64,000 nucleotides of DNA from Heterohyrax brucei (Eukaryota > Chordata > Mammalia > Hyracoidea > Procaviidae): positions 220,119,323 through 220,183,322 of the forward strand of contig CM053140.1 of the NCBI GenBank assembly GCA_028571685.1, given 5' to 3'. Shown here in pieces: positions 1 to 11,820 of this stretch. The translations under genes were made by a program, and so were the position numbers. The first letter of the stretch is position 1. Every line of letters starts with the position of its first letter. The notes beneath the pieces are model-generated. The model saw only the letters and a list, made by a program, of their open reading frames with translations. It was not told where the DNA came from and ran no database searches.

Positions 1-867
1 TCAGGGAACCCTTAGCCTTTCCATGCTTCCTGTGAGGACCGCTCACAGCAAACAGTTTATGTAACCTCCTTACAGTTATCCTCAATACCAAACCATTGAG
101 TTTAATTGTTGGAACCTAGGTTAGAATCAATCTTGTGACTGGGTTGAATTGCTTGACATGTGACAGCAAGAAACACATGATACAGCTTCAACTTGTATTT
201 ATCATTCTCTTGTTAAACAACTCTTCGTACATTACATACACAATTTGCGCTGTAGAGGAAGAATCTGTCTCAGCAGCCCCCAAGTGGCAGGAACTAAATA
301 GAGCTCTCCAACCTCCTCAGGATCAGGGAATCTTGCTGTTCAAAGACCACTGACTCAAAGAGAAGTGAGATTAGTGGTTCAAGAGTCCTCGCCTGCACCC
401 AAAAAAAGACTAGGGAGAAGGTTCACAGTTTCCTTCTCCATTTCCAGTGAGAAGGTGAGAAATTCCTTTGAGCCTCTTGATGTTGAGGGGAACAGAGACT
501 TGAGGGTACTTTCCTTCTACTTCATAAAGAGAGAAAAGAATTAGTTTTGTACATTTAACTTACTAATAAATATTCTGTTAAAAGTTGACAAATTAGATTA
601 TAAAGCGAGTGTGTCGTCAGTGCTTGGATAAAGTTGTGGCAATCCCTTGAAATCATCACAGGAACAGCATGAAAAAATCATATCTGACAAAAACTTTCTT
701 CCGAGAAGTTATATCGGAAGATGGGGGAAATACCACAGACCCCATATTCATTTTTCTCACGTATACATTGTGATTCCAAGATAGGATGGTATAGTTAAAA
801 TGATAAACCTTGAAATAAGATTGGAAATCATCTCAACAAGTTTTAATTGTCTATATTATAAATGAAA
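1..867. other. Non-coding sequence, nothing recognised
   Basis: I see no gene, RNA gene or repeat family that I can name in this stretch. The short open frames here have no recognisable protein motif, and the base composition is ordinary AT-rich intergenic DNA. Confidence 0.5.
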
Positions 868-1032
868 CTAGTTAGTCAAGTTGATTCCAACTCATGGCAA
901 CCCCATGGTGTGTCAGTGTACATGCAAGGTAGCTGATTCTTCCAAATTGGCAGGCACCTCTGGGTGGACTTGAACCACCAACCTCTGGGTTGGCAAGCAT
1001 GTTAACATTTGCACCAACCAGGGACTCCCTTG
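868..1032 (-). mobile_element. AfroSINE copy, minus strand
   Basis: Reading the minus strand gives the usual order of this tRNA-derived SINE. A promoter-like head with a B-box-like 'ggttcaagtcc' comes first, then the tail complementary to 'gattccaactcatggcaacc'. The copy is diverged. It was probably mobilised by the RTE LINE, whose 3' tail it resembles. Confidence 0.75.
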
Positions 1033-1391
1033 ATAATGTATACGAAACAATCCCCCTCCCCTACCCACACCGTTTGTGTGTGGCTCTCTATCCAAATTTT
1101 CAATATTCTTTTAAAATCAAGTTTGTTCAAGTATAATTTATATACAGTAAATGTATTTTGATGCACATACACACTCATGTAAACACTACAACTGAGATTA
1201 TATCTTTAATTCTTTTTTGATATTATGATCCAGAGTAGCTAAATTTATTTGCCACTCTTGGCTACCACTTTCCATTGTGGTCCCAGAGACAGAAAGTTAA
1301 TTGGATACTTGCGATCAAAAATTCTTTGAACAATCTTTATTTAAGTTACCTTGCGGAATTGATTAGATATCCCCTCAGCTTCCAGGTCAGA

Positions 1392-1512
1392 AGGGAAGCA
1401 CTCTGTGTAGTAATTAAGAGCACGGACCTCAGAAATCGTAACACCCAGTTTTAAATCCTAGTGTCACCATTTAACATATCTGATCATCTCTGAGACACTA
1501 TCAATCACAACA
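1392..1512 (+). mobile_element. MIR SINE, 5' and core part
   Basis: The run 'gtagtaattaagagcacgg' followed by 'ttttaaatcctagtgtcacc' matches the head and core of the ancient mammalian MIR SINE. The 3' half is missing or too diverged to see. Confidence 0.65.
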
Positions 1513-2177
1513 TACGTCATTATTGTTTTAAACGCTAAACAGAAAAAAAAATACCATCAATTAGACTATGGAGCCATGTTTTAATGATGGTTCTACCTGA
1601 CATATGTATCAGTCACACTAATTTTTCATTGTTTTGAAACTTAGTTTTGCTTTTTCAAGGAATTTGGCCATTTATTACAGCACTGCTTGGCGTGTTATAG
1701 GCAATCATTTTATATGTATCTCAGTAATAAGGCAAAACAGCTTCAACTATTTGTGCACCTCATCCTTTCCTAGAAGTTGGTTTTTTTTTCTTTTTGCAAG
1801 AAAGTAGAGAACTATTGTTATTATTCCAGTGATAAATATTTGCTTCTCAAATATAAAATTTATGAACTGCTAGTCTAATTTTATCCTTCTGTATGCACAA
1901 TAACTTTTAATTTCAATGCCAAGTCATAATATACTTTTGTGTAGGTATTTTAAACTGCAGTTGAACTCAAGTCATAAAATTGCACTAAAGCAATAATGAC
2001 ATGAACAGCTATGACCACTGCCACACATATGCACACAATTACAACTCTATCAGATTGCTGTCTGGTTGCCAGTAACTGTGAGCTGTCATTGATTCTAACA
2101 GACAGTCTGATTTTAGAGATGTTAAAAGTGTGAAAAACTGTGCATCCTATAACTCATGAAATACGTACACATTAGGT
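1513..2177. other. Non-coding sequence, nothing recognised
   Basis: AT-rich sequence with no open frame or repeat that I can name. Confidence 0.5.
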
Positions 2178-2350
2178 GCTGTTGGGCAGGGTACTTAATT
2201 CCTTTGTGCTTCTGGCTCCTCATTTATAAAATGAAGCTAATAATAATATCTGCTTCATAAGGTACACGTGAAGATTAAATGAAGCATTTAGCATAGCAAC
2301 CGACATATAATACATATAGCAAACTAACAATTACTATTAATTTATCATTT
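2178..2350 (+). mobile_element. MIR SINE, core to 3' end
   Basis: The features are 'gggcagggtacttaattcc', 'ctcatttataaaatgaagc' and 'gaagattaaatgaagcattt', ending in an 'ttactattaattt' tail. This is the order of the second half of MIR. A diverged copy of its last ~48 bases recurs at about 2690-2741. Confidence 0.7.
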
Positions 2351-2369
2351 CACTTGTATTCATGTGTAT

Positions 2370-2852
2370 CAGTTATCTATTGCTACATAACAAACTACAC
2401 CAAGCTTAGTGACTTAAAAAAATTTACATTTATTATCTTGCAGTTTCTTTGAGTTGGGAATTTCAGAGTGGCTTGGTGGTATGTTCTGGCTCAAAGTGCC
2501 TCATGTGATTTATAGCCAGGATGTTGATAGGGGCTATAGTCATCCACAGGTTTGGTGGAGACTGAAGGGTCTACTACATGACTTAATTGCATGTCTATTG
2601 GCAAGAGCCCTTGGTGTCTCACCACATGAGCCTCTCCAGAGACTGCTTGAGTGTCTTCATGACTTGGCAGTTGAATTCTTCTATGCACAGTAGCTGACAT
2701 ATAATATCTAATAAACTAGCAATTATTATTAATTTATCATCTTAGTTGGCTTCCCCCAGAAAAAGTGATCCAACAGAGAAAGAAAGACATCATAGTGTTT
2801 TTCATGATCTAATCTTTGAAGCCCCCCACTTGTTTGTCAGCATGCCATACTC
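2370..2852 (+). mobile_element. Ancient interspersed repeat, left part (split by RTE)
   Basis: The sequence beginning 'tcagttatctattgctacat' and running through 'agcctctccagagactgctt' belongs to a repeat common across placental mammals. I recognise the text but do not assign the family. It stops near 2852 and its 3' end resumes near 17815 ('cctaagtccagtgtacactc'). The RTE LINE and everything inside it therefore inserted into this repeat. Confidence 0.6.
2690..2741 (+). repeat. Second copy of the MIR 3' end (48-bp local duplication)
   Basis: 'acatataatatctaataaac' with its following AT tract closely matches the end of the MIR at 2303-2349. It sits inside the ancient repeat and splits a run that otherwise reads through from 'gacttggcagttg' to 'ggcttcccccag'. 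Confidence 0.6.
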
Positions 2853-3261
2853 TGGGGGCTTCCATGTTGCTGTGATGCTGGAAATTATGGCACTGGTATT
2901 CAGATACCAGCAGAGTCACCCATGGCAGACAGGTTTCAGTCAAGCTTCCAGACTAAGACAGACTAGCAATAGGGACCTGTCAGTCTACTTCTGAAAAGAA
3001 TTAGCCAATGGAAATGTTACAAGCAGCAGTGGAAAGATGTCAAATATAGTGCCAGAAAATAAGCCCCCCAGTTTGAAAGGCACTCAAAAGACAATTAGGG
3101 AGGAACTGCCTCTTCAAAGTTGACCTTAATGTTGAGTTGACCTTAATGACTTAAATGGAGTAAAGTCTTTGAGACTTTTACTTGCTGATGTAGCATGACT
3201 CAAAATGAAAAGAAACAACTATAAGCATCCGTTAGTAACTGGAACATGAACTACACAAAGT

Positions 3262-3444
3262 ATGAATCTAAGAAAATTGGAAATTCTCAAAAATGAAATA
3301 AAACACATAAACATCAGTATCCTACACATTAGTGAGCTGAAATGGACTGGTATTTGCCATTTTGAATCATACAATCGTATGGTCTACTATGACTGGAATG
3401 AAAACTTGAAGATGAATGATGTTGCATTCATCATTAAAAAGAAT
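3262..3444 (+). pseudogene. RTE endonuclease N-terminal fragment
   Basis: This is an open frame of about 60 residues, starting MNLRKLEILKN and containing ISELKWTGICHF. It is the start of the apurinic-type endonuclease domain of an RTE LINE, which nicks target DNA for reverse transcription. The fragment stops where L1-A inserted. Its catalytic residues lie further on, in the block that resumes at 14349. Confidence 0.65.
3436..3444. repeat. Target-site duplication, left (L1-A/L1-C block)
   Basis: AAAAAGAAT occurs here and again at 14340-14348. RTE text is continuous when everything between them is removed. This marks the L1 insertion made by L1 endonuclease. Confidence 0.8.
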
Positions 3445-3599
3445 TTTTGGGGAGGCAGGGCCAGAATGGCAGACTAGTCACACGTTTCCTTGATTCACTC
3501 TCAGAACTAACACCTAGAAAAGCAACTGAATGGAACAGAGTGGACATTTTTAGGAACCCCAAGATCAGGCAGAAAGTTATAAGATCAGGCTTGGCAATA

Positions 3600-4640
3600 G
3601 GAAGTGGAAAACTACGTTTGTTGGAGGTGTGTCAGGGTCCCACTTCTGCTGGTGCAGTGGTGGAGAGGCTCATAGATACAGACACCACCTTTGTCATCTG
3701 GGAGACAAAGACTAGGGTTGCTGTGCCGGGGATCCTGGCTGGAGCTGGCTGCCATGCTGAGCAGCAGCACCTGAGTCGACAGTGTCTCTCCCAGTGGAGA
3801 GGCTACACTTATGACAGTCATGTCTAGAGAACCCAGTGATGGCTAGAGACCAAGTGCAGCAGTGTCCTTTCCCCCTCTCTTCTCTGTGCTCTGCCACAGA
3901 TTCTGCTGGCACAGTACAGAAGAAGCAGCACAGATAGGACACATTTCAGTCAGCCATGCCTGAGGGCCTGACTTGGGCTGGCTGCCATACGGAGTAGCAG
4001 CGCCTGCCTAGAAATCACCTCTCTCAACAAAGAAGCTGTTTTCGGGGCAACTTAACCTAGAGTCCAGTGCTGCCTGGTGACTGAGTGTGGCAGTGTCCTT
4101 TCCCCTTTCCTTCTCTGAACCACATCATAGCGTCTGCTGGCACAGCTCCAGAAAGACTCCACAAATAGGTCTCCATCTTTGTCAGCCATGAAGTGGAGCC
4201 TGCCATGCCTGAGGGCCCAGCTGGGACTGGCTGCCACTGGACAGCATCTCTGGATGTAGAAAAGCTGTTTCTAAGACAGCCACATCTAGAGAATGCAGCA
4301 TCAACCGGCAGCTGAGTGCAGCAGTGCCCTTCCCTTCTCCCTTTTCTGAGCTATGCTGTAGCATCTGTTGGTACGACTTCAGAGAATATACAAAAGTAGG
4401 TTGCTGTCTGTGTGAGCCAGGAGGTCTGTGCCACCCTTGAGGGTCCAACTGAGACCAGCTGCCAAGTTGAGCAGCACTGCATGACTGGACAGCATCTCTC
4501 TCAGCAGAGAAGCTGTACTTAAGACAACCACACCTAGAGTATGCAGTGGCGGCTGGCATCCAAATAAAGCAGTGCCTTTTCCCACTCCCTTTTCTGACCT
4601 ATGCCATAGCCTCTGCTGTTGCAACACTGGAGAAGATGAA
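3600..4640 (+). repeat. Tandem monomers in the L1-A 5'UTR
   Basis: A recurring block contains 'gcagtgtcctttcccc' or a close variant, followed about 40 bases later by 'tctgctggcacag'. The first motif starts at 3859, 4090, 4321 and 4569, so the spacings are 231, 231 and 248 bases. A partial earlier unit is seen near 3642. Each unit also carries a 'cagcatctctc' and 'cacctagag' stretch. This is a monomer-repeat promoter layout like that of rodent L1s. Confidence 0.75.
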
Positions 4641-4739
4641 TAGCTCTCCGATAGCTCAAAAACAACAATCAGTATCCAACCATTTAAAGAAGCAGACCAT
4701 GATGGCTCCAAAAAAAATCCCCAAATGAAGAATCAAAGA

Positions 4740-5263
4740 ACATCTGAGACGAAGAAGCCTTCTCAAAATTACAGAGGTTGACTACAAAAGAACTATGTAC
4801 AGAGCTCTTCTAGATCTTAGGATGGAGACTGGACAAAGTGCAGCAGAAGAAAATGAAAAATTGACAAGCTGTATGAGCCGCTGACAATCTGAAATTCAGC
4901 AGACCAATAATAAAATTACAGAGTAGACAATTCAGTTGAAGGCTAATGAGAGGCACTGAGGAAACAGAATGCAGAATTAGTGAGACTGAAGATAAAGCAA
5001 CTGACATCAACATTTATGAGGAGAAATCAGATAAAAGAATCAAGGAAAATGAAGGATCATTAAAAATCATGTGGGATTGTATCAAGAGGAATAATTTATG
5101 AGTAACTGGAGTTCCAGAATGAGTAGGAATATCAGGAAATAGAGAGAAAATTGTTGAAGAGTTGCTGACAGAAAACTTCCTTGACATCATGAAAAAAGAG
5201 AACATAGCTTTTTAAGGTGCTCATCAAATTCCCCAAAGGGTAGATCTCAAAAGAAAGACACAA
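4740..5263 (+). pseudogene. L1-A ORF1 relic, coiled coil to RNA-binding domain
   Basis: Conceptual translation shows a charged coiled-coil stretch followed by text of the L1 ORF1 RNA-recognition type (GVPE, then EELLTENF). ORF1p forms trimers that coat L1 RNA. Several stops are present. The frame is cut at 5264 by L1-B, and the remainder is at 7381-7822. Confidence 0.6.
5250..5263. repeat. Target-site duplication, left (L1-B)
   Basis: AAAGAAAGACACAA here matches AAAGAGAGACACAA at 7381-7394 at 13 of 14 positions. Together they bracket L1-B. Confidence 0.8.
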
Positions 5264-7380
5264 CCCCAGAGATGACACCATCTGCCTATGAACAGTTGAT
5301 ATTCGACAAAGGCCCTGAAACATTAAACTGGGGTAAAAACAGTGTCTTCAACAAATGGTGCTGGCAAAATTGGTTATCTCTCTGCAAGAAACTGAATCAA
5401 GATCCATATCTGACACCTTGTACAAAAACCAACACCAACTAGATAAAAGACCTAAATATCAAACCTAAAATGATAAAACTCATCCAAGAAAAGGTAGGAA
5501 CAACAATGGAAGCTTTAATACACAATGAGGACAGACTCCAAAATCTGTCAAAGAAACCACAATCAACAGAAGAGAAAATAGATAAATGGGGACTATCAAG
5601 AATCAAACACTTTTGCTCATCCAAAGACTTTATTAATAGAAGTAAAAGAACACCCACAGAATGGGAAAAAATATTTGGCAACTCTATGTCAGACCGACGC
5701 CTGATCTCCATAATCTATAAGATACTACAAAATATCAATAAGAAGAAGATAAACCATCCAATTAAGTGATGGGCAAAGGAGATGGACAGACATTTCACTA
5801 AAGAGGAGATCCAGGCAGCCAAAAAACACATGTGGACATGTTCATGATCTTTAGTTATTAAAGAAATTCAAATCAAGAAGACAATGAGATACCATCTCAC
5901 CCCAACAAGATTGGCCATGATCCAGAAAACACAAAACAACAAATGCTGGGGAGGCTGTGGAGAAAGTGGAACCTTCCTACACTGTTGGTGGGGTTGCAAA
6001 ATGGTCCAGCCTCTTTGGAAAGCAATCTGGTGCTTCCTTAAAAAAATGGATATCAATATACCATTTGACCCAGTAATTCCACTACTTGGAATATATCCTA
6101 CAGAATCAAGGCCTTTCACACCAACAGACACATGCACAAGAATGTTTATCACAGCACAGTCCATGATAGCAAAAAGATGGAATCAACCCAGATGCCCAAC
6201 AACAGAAGAATGGATAGATAAACTATGGTACATATACTCAGTGGAGCACTACTCAATGATAAAGAATAACAATGATTCCAGGAAACATCTCCTAACCTGG
6301 TTTCAACTGGAAGACATTCTGTTGAGTGAAAGTAGTCAGTGACAAAAGGACAAATATTGTATGAGACCTCTACCGTAAGATCTCAAAAACAGACTTGTGT
6401 ACAGAAGAAAAGACTCTTTGACAGCTGCAAGGGAGGGGAGGGAAGAAGGGTGAGGGCGGAGAGTTTAGTTTAGATAGTTGCTAGAACACTTGTTGGGAGA
6501 AAGCGGTGAAAGCATACATTAGAAACAAGAACAACATTAAGTGGACTTCAGCATAACTTGAGTACTCCTTCCATCTTAACCCAATATTGCAAGGATAGAG
6601 TAGCTGGGACAGGGGGCAGGGGACCATGCTCTTAGGCGAAATCAAGGCCAATTGGCTCAATTAGTGTTTTGCTAAGAGAGCTCTCTGCACCCCACATTGG
6701 TGAGTGGCGTCTGGGGTCTTAAAAGCTGCCAAAGTGCCATCCAAGGACAAAGCAAATGGTCCCAACTCAGCAGGAACGGATGCTCACCGAGGACCAAAAT
6801 GACATGTGGTAAAGACAACCTAGAAGACAGAGACCCACAAGAGTGGGTACCTACATTGCCTTGGGACCGGAAGAATCGGATGGTGCCCGGCCACCACCAG
6901 TGATAGCCATGATGGAGCTCACAGAGAGGAGTCTCACTGGCAACCCAGGAATAAAAAGGGGTGCATCCTGAGATCTCTACTAAAAGACCTCAATTGACGG
7001 TCCAGTGGTTTCGGGGTTCCCCTGAAAGCATGGCCCCTAGCCCTGATGCTGCCCTTACCCATGAATTATAATGAAGGTCCACTCTTTGGTCAGGAATGGA
7101 TTGGACTTGGCAATGCAGAGTGACCACATATTGGAAGCACGTTATGGTTCTATACATCTATAGGGTATCATGCTGCTGACCTCTGGCTGGAGGAAGGAGA
7201 GTGGGTGGAGAGGAGGGGAAAGGACGCTGTTGGGAGGATGAGACATGTATGGAGCAGAGAGGAATAGTGTGCAGTCACCAGACAGGGAGAGCAGTGGAAG
7301 CTGCATATAGGTGGGTATGTAAATTTATACGGGAATGTACATTTTCACTCGGTCATGTTAAATAAAATTTTTTTTTAAAA
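5264..7380 (+). mobile_element. L1-B: younger 5'-truncated L1 inside L1-A ORF1
   Basis: This is a 2.1-kb L1 3' end: the ORF2 C-terminal region, then a 3'UTR, a polyadenylation signal near 7359 and an A-rich tail. It lies between 14-bp direct repeats. The 3'UTR text ('gttgggagaaagcggtgaa') matches L1-D at 50338 much better than L1-A or L1-C, so L1-B and L1-D belong to one younger subfamily. Confidence 0.85.
5470..6342 (+). pseudogene. L1-B ORF2 C-terminal region
   Basis: Two open frames (5470-5769 and 5884-6342) cover the end of L1 ORF2. The second contains the cysteine-rich region CWGGCGESGTFLHCWWGC and the following [12 protein letters not shown], typical of the ORF2 C-terminus, which supports RNA binding during retrotransposition. 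Endonuclease and reverse transcriptase are absent through 5' truncation. A stop and a frame change separate the two pieces. Confidence 0.75.
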
Positions 7381-7822
7381 AAAGAGAGACACAAAGACAT
7401 GCTATAACCAAGCTTAATAAAACGAAAGATAAGGAGAGGCTTTTAAAATCAGTTAGACTTAAACCAAAACTAATGTAAAAGGGAAATCTTTTAGACTGAC
7501 CTCCAACTTTTCAGCTCAAACCATGGTGGCAAGAAGGCAGTGGGATGACACATGTGAAACCTTGAAGGCAATAAACTTCCAACCAAGAATTACATACCCC
7601 ACAGAATTGTGTCTCAGATATGATGCTGAAATTATGACATTCTCAGATAAACAGAAGCTTAGAGACTCTGTAAAACTCAAACCAAAATTACCAGAAATAC
7701 TGAAGGAAGTTCTTCAATTCAACGAATCAATAACACCAGATGTATGCTTAAGGATGCAATGCAGGGCACAGCATCCAGAGTTCTACTTAGTTAGGGAAGT
7801 CACAAAGTTCAATCAAAGCTAA
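7381..7822 (+). pseudogene. L1-A ORF1 end and inter-ORF region
   Basis: This continues ORF1 after L1-B. The open frame at 7523-7822 (starting MVARRQWDDTCETLKAIN) matches the tract that follows ORF1 in many non-primate L1s. It has no catalytic motif. An equivalent tract in L1-E lies near 27010-27210. Confidence 0.55.
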
Positions 7823-8442
7823 AATATTAAAGTTAGAGAGAGAGCTCAACGTGTAAACTATGACAACATTACACTATAAAGAGGGATATATTAGAGTATT
7901 CACAGACCTTTCAGATGGAGAAGAAGTTAAAGAGATATAAAGATGTTAAAGACTAGTTTAAACTTAGAACACTAGGAGGAACAAAGGGTAGCTGCAAAGC
8001 AAACTAACAATACTACATATTGAAACAAGAAGCACAATATAAGTGTTTCAAGAGACACAAAAGCAACATTGAAAATGATGAAAAGAAAATCTATAAAGAA
8101 AAATGACTCAGAACAGAATATTGACTGGAACAAAGAAAACGTCAACATCACAAAAATAAAGGCAACAGAATGACAGCACCAAATACATATCCATCAATAA
8201 TTACACTGAATGTAAACAGAATGAATGCTTCAATAAAAAGACAGAGTAACAAGTTGAGTCAAAAAACAAAATCTATCTATAGGATGCTTACAAGAAACAT
8301 ACTTTAGACTCAAAGACATGAACAAACTGAAAATCCAAGGATTGAAAAATATATAGCAAGCTAACGACACATAAAGAAGAGCAGAAGTGCCAATATTAAT
8401 TTCAGATAAAATAGATTTTAAAGTAAAATCCACCATCATGGA

Positions 8443-8865
8443 TTGCTTAAAAGTTCAGTGCCTAAGGAGGATATAACAATGTTAAATATTTATGCACCCA
8501 ATATTAGAGCATCTAAATGCATGAAACAAATGCTGACAGCACTGATAAATGAGACAGATCACTCCACAATAATAGCAGGAAACTTCACTCCACTTTCACT
8601 GATAGACAGATCATCCAGAAACAAGCTCAATAAAGATACAGAAGATCTTACAGTGACAATCAACCAACTAAACTTCTTAGACATATATACAACTTTTTAC
8701 CCCCAAACAGACAAGTATGCCTTCTTTTCCAGTGCATGTGGAACAGTCTCCAGAACAGACCACATATTAGGCGATAAAGCAAGTTTCAACAAAATCCAAA
8801 CCATTAAATTACTGCAAAGCATCATCTCAGACCATAAAACCATAAAATTTGAAATAAATAAATAA
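8443..8865 (+). pseudogene. L1-A ORF2 endonuclease domain fragment
   Basis: This 140-residue frame carries motifs of the L1 endonuclease in order: LNIYAPN, a degenerate GNFTPLS followed by DRSS, SRTDHILG, and a terminal SDHKTIKFE. The family cleaves AT-rich target DNA at TTTT/AA. The N-terminal part before 8443 is broken by stops. The Asp usually found in the GDFN motif is changed here (GNFT), so the fragment is probably inactive. Confidence 0.7.
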
Positions 8866-8872
8866 ATAAATA

Positions 8873-9241
8873 ATGGGCAGAAATTCAAACTCATGGAAAC
8901 TGAACAATGCCTTGCTTAAAAATCCAAGGGGTATAGAAGAAATCAAGGATACAATAAATAAATTCATGGGATCTAATGAGAATGAAAACACATCCTTCCA
9001 ATACCTATGTGATAGAGTAAAAGCGGTGTTCAGAGGTCAATTTATCTCTGTAAATGTGCACATCCAGAATGAAGAAAGGGCCCAAACCAAAGAATTAACC
9101 CTACAACTTGAACAAGTAGAAAAAGAACAACAAAAGAACCTCTCGGGCACAAGAAGAAAACAGATAATGAAAATTAGAGCAGAACTAAATGATTTAAAAA
9201 GTAGAAAAACAGCTGAAAGAATTAACAAAACCAAAAGCTGA
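8873..9241 (+). pseudogene. L1-A ORF2 linker between endonuclease and RT
   Basis: A 122-residue frame lies directly after the endonuclease fragment. It includes NSWKLNNALLKN near its start and a lysine- and glutamate-rich stretch (TLQLEQVEKEQQ), as expected between the endonuclease and RT domains of L1 ORF2. Confidence 0.6.
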
Positions 9242-9539
9242 CTTCTTGAAAAGTTCAACAAAATCGATAAACGATTGGCTAAACTCATAAAAGAAAAAGA
9301 GGAGAGGAAACAACCTGAATAAGACATGAGATGGGAGATGTCAGAACAGACCCAATCAAAATTAAAAGTATCATAATAGAATAATATAAAAAAATTGTAC
9401 TTCAACAGATTTTAAAACCTAGAGGAAATGGACAACTTTCTTGATTCACATCACCTACCAAAATTATAAACAGAAGCAGAACCACTTAATAAACCCATAA
9501 CAAGAGAATGAAAAAGTAATAATAATAATAATAAAATAC

Positions 9540-10690
9540 TGACCAAAACAAGTCCTGGCCCAGATGACTTCACCAGAGAATCCTATCAAACTTTTAGAGA
9601 GGAGTTAACTCCATTAATATTCAGTCTATTTCACAACATAGAAAAGGACAGAAAATTCCCGAATTCATTCTATGAAACCAGCATAACCCTATTACCAAAG
9701 CCAGGGAAAAATCCCACAAAAGAAAAGAAAAAAAGGAAATTACAGACCAATATCACTCATGAGCCTAAGATGCAAAGATCTTCAACTAAATCCTAGCCAA
9801 CAGAATTCAAAAACATATCAAAAAATTAATCCACTGTGACCAAGTAGGATTCATACCAGGGATGCAGGGTTGGTGCAACATCAGAAAAACAATTAATGTG
9901 ATCAACCACATGAATAACACAAAGGACGAGAATCACTTGATATTAATCAATTGATTTAGAAAAGGCATCGGACCAAGTCCAACACCCATTCAGTTTAAAA
10001 AAAAAGAACCCTGAGCAAAACAGGAATAGAAGAGAAATTTCTCAATGCAATAAGGGTCATCTGCACAAAGCCAACATCATCCTGAATGGAGAGAGACTGA
10101 AAGAATTTGCCTTGAGAATGGGAACAAGACAAAAATATCCACTGTCACCACTTCTATTCAACATTGTGTTAGAGTTCTAGCCAGAGCAATCAGACAAGAC
10201 AAAGAAATAAAGGATATCCACACTGGTAAAGCAGAAGTAAAAGTATCCCTGTCTGCAGATGATATGATCATATACACAGAAAATGCTACAGAATCCATAA
10301 ATAAACTACTGGAACTAATAGAAGAGTTCAGCAAAATACCAGGACATAAGATAAACATAAATCAGTGTGATTCTATAAAACACCTAGGAATAAATCTAAC
10401 CAGACACATAAGAGACCTATACAGAGAAAATCATATGACCCTGATGCAAGAAACCAAAAGAGACGTACACAAGTGGAGAAACCAACCTTGCTCATGGATA
10501 GGAAGACTTAACATTATGAAAATGTCTATTTTACCTGAAGCTATCTACATATACAATGCAATCCCAATAAGAGTTCCAATGTCACTTTTTAATGAGATGG
10601 AGAAACAAATCATCATCTTTATTTGGAAAAGGAAGAAACTCTGGATAAGCAAAACACTGCTGAAGAAGAGGAACGCAGTGTGAGGCTTCA
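9540..10690 (+). pseudogene. L1-A ORF2 reverse transcriptase relic
   Basis: The conceptual translation gives L1 RT motifs across several frames. The catalytic box reads SADDMIIYTE near 10250-10280, where the family has F/YADD, and is followed by the open frame 10264-10683 with FIWKRKKLWISK at its end. The domain primes and copies L1 RNA at the nicked target. Multiple stops and frameshifts show it is dead. Confidence 0.7.
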
Positions 10691-10879
10691 CACTACCCAA
10701 CCTTAGAATCCATTACACTGCCATGGTAGTCATAACACCCTGATACAAAAACAGATATATAGACCAGTAGAACAAAATAGAGAATCCAGAAATATCACCA
10801 TTCTCCTATGAACAGTTGATATTTGACTAACGCCCAAAGGTTGTAAACTGGGGCAAAAGCAGTCTAAGAAATGGTGCTG

Positions 10880-11820
10880 GCAAAATTGGATGTCCATCTT
10901 CAAAAAACTGAAACAAGACCTATATCTCACATCTTACATAAAAACTGACTCAAACTGGATAAAATACCTAAATATCAAACCTAAAATGATAAAGACTATA
11001 GAAGAAAAATTAGGGACACCAGTGGAAGTTCTAATACATGGCTTAGACAGACTGCAAAGTCTTACCAACAATGCACTAACAATAGAAGAGAAAATCGATA
11101 AATGGGACCTACTAAAAATCAAACACTTTTGCTCACTCAAAGATGGTTAATAGACTGCCTACAAAATGGTAAAAAGCATTTGGCAACTACATGTTATACC
11201 AACACCTGATTTCCATAACCTATGAGGTGCTGCAAAATATCAACAAGAAAAAGGTAAATGATCCAATTAAGCAATGGGCAAAGAAGACACTGAGGCAGCC
11301 AAAAGATACATGAGGAAATGCTCATGGTCATTAGCTATTAAAGAAATCCCAATGAAAACTACAATGAGGTACCATTTCACCACAATAAGGTTGTCCATAA
11401 TCCAAAAAGCACAAAACAACCAATGCTGGAGAGGCTGTGCAGAGACTGGAACTCTGCTGCACTGCTGGTAGGATTGCAAAATGGTACAAACTCTTTGCAA
11501 AGCAATGTGATGCTTCCTTAAAAAGCTAGAAATATCATTTGATCCAGTGATCACACTGCTTGGAATATACCCTACAGAAATAAAGGCAGTCACAAGAACA
11601 GATAAATGCACATGAATATTTATTGCAGCACTGTCCACAATAGCAAAAAGATGGAATCAACCTAGCTGCCCATCAACAGACAAATGGATAAACAAACCAC
11701 AGTACATATACTCAGTGGAACACTACGCAATGATAAAGAACAATGATGATTTTAGGAAGCATCTCACAACCCCATTTCAACTAGAAGACATCATACTGAG
11801 TAAAATCAGTCAGCAGCCAA
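10880..11820 (+). pseudogene. L1-A ORF2 C-terminal region
   Basis: The open frame 10890-11150 and the following text repeat the ORF2 C-terminus seen in L1-B, including a cysteine-rich CWRGCAETGTLLHCW segment near 11430. It lies upstream of the L1-A 3'UTR. Confidence 0.7.

Noticed and set aside
135-353. Short open frames in the first 2 kb as small genes
   Set aside because: There is no recognisable motif, conserved start context or splice structure. Their lengths are expected by chance.
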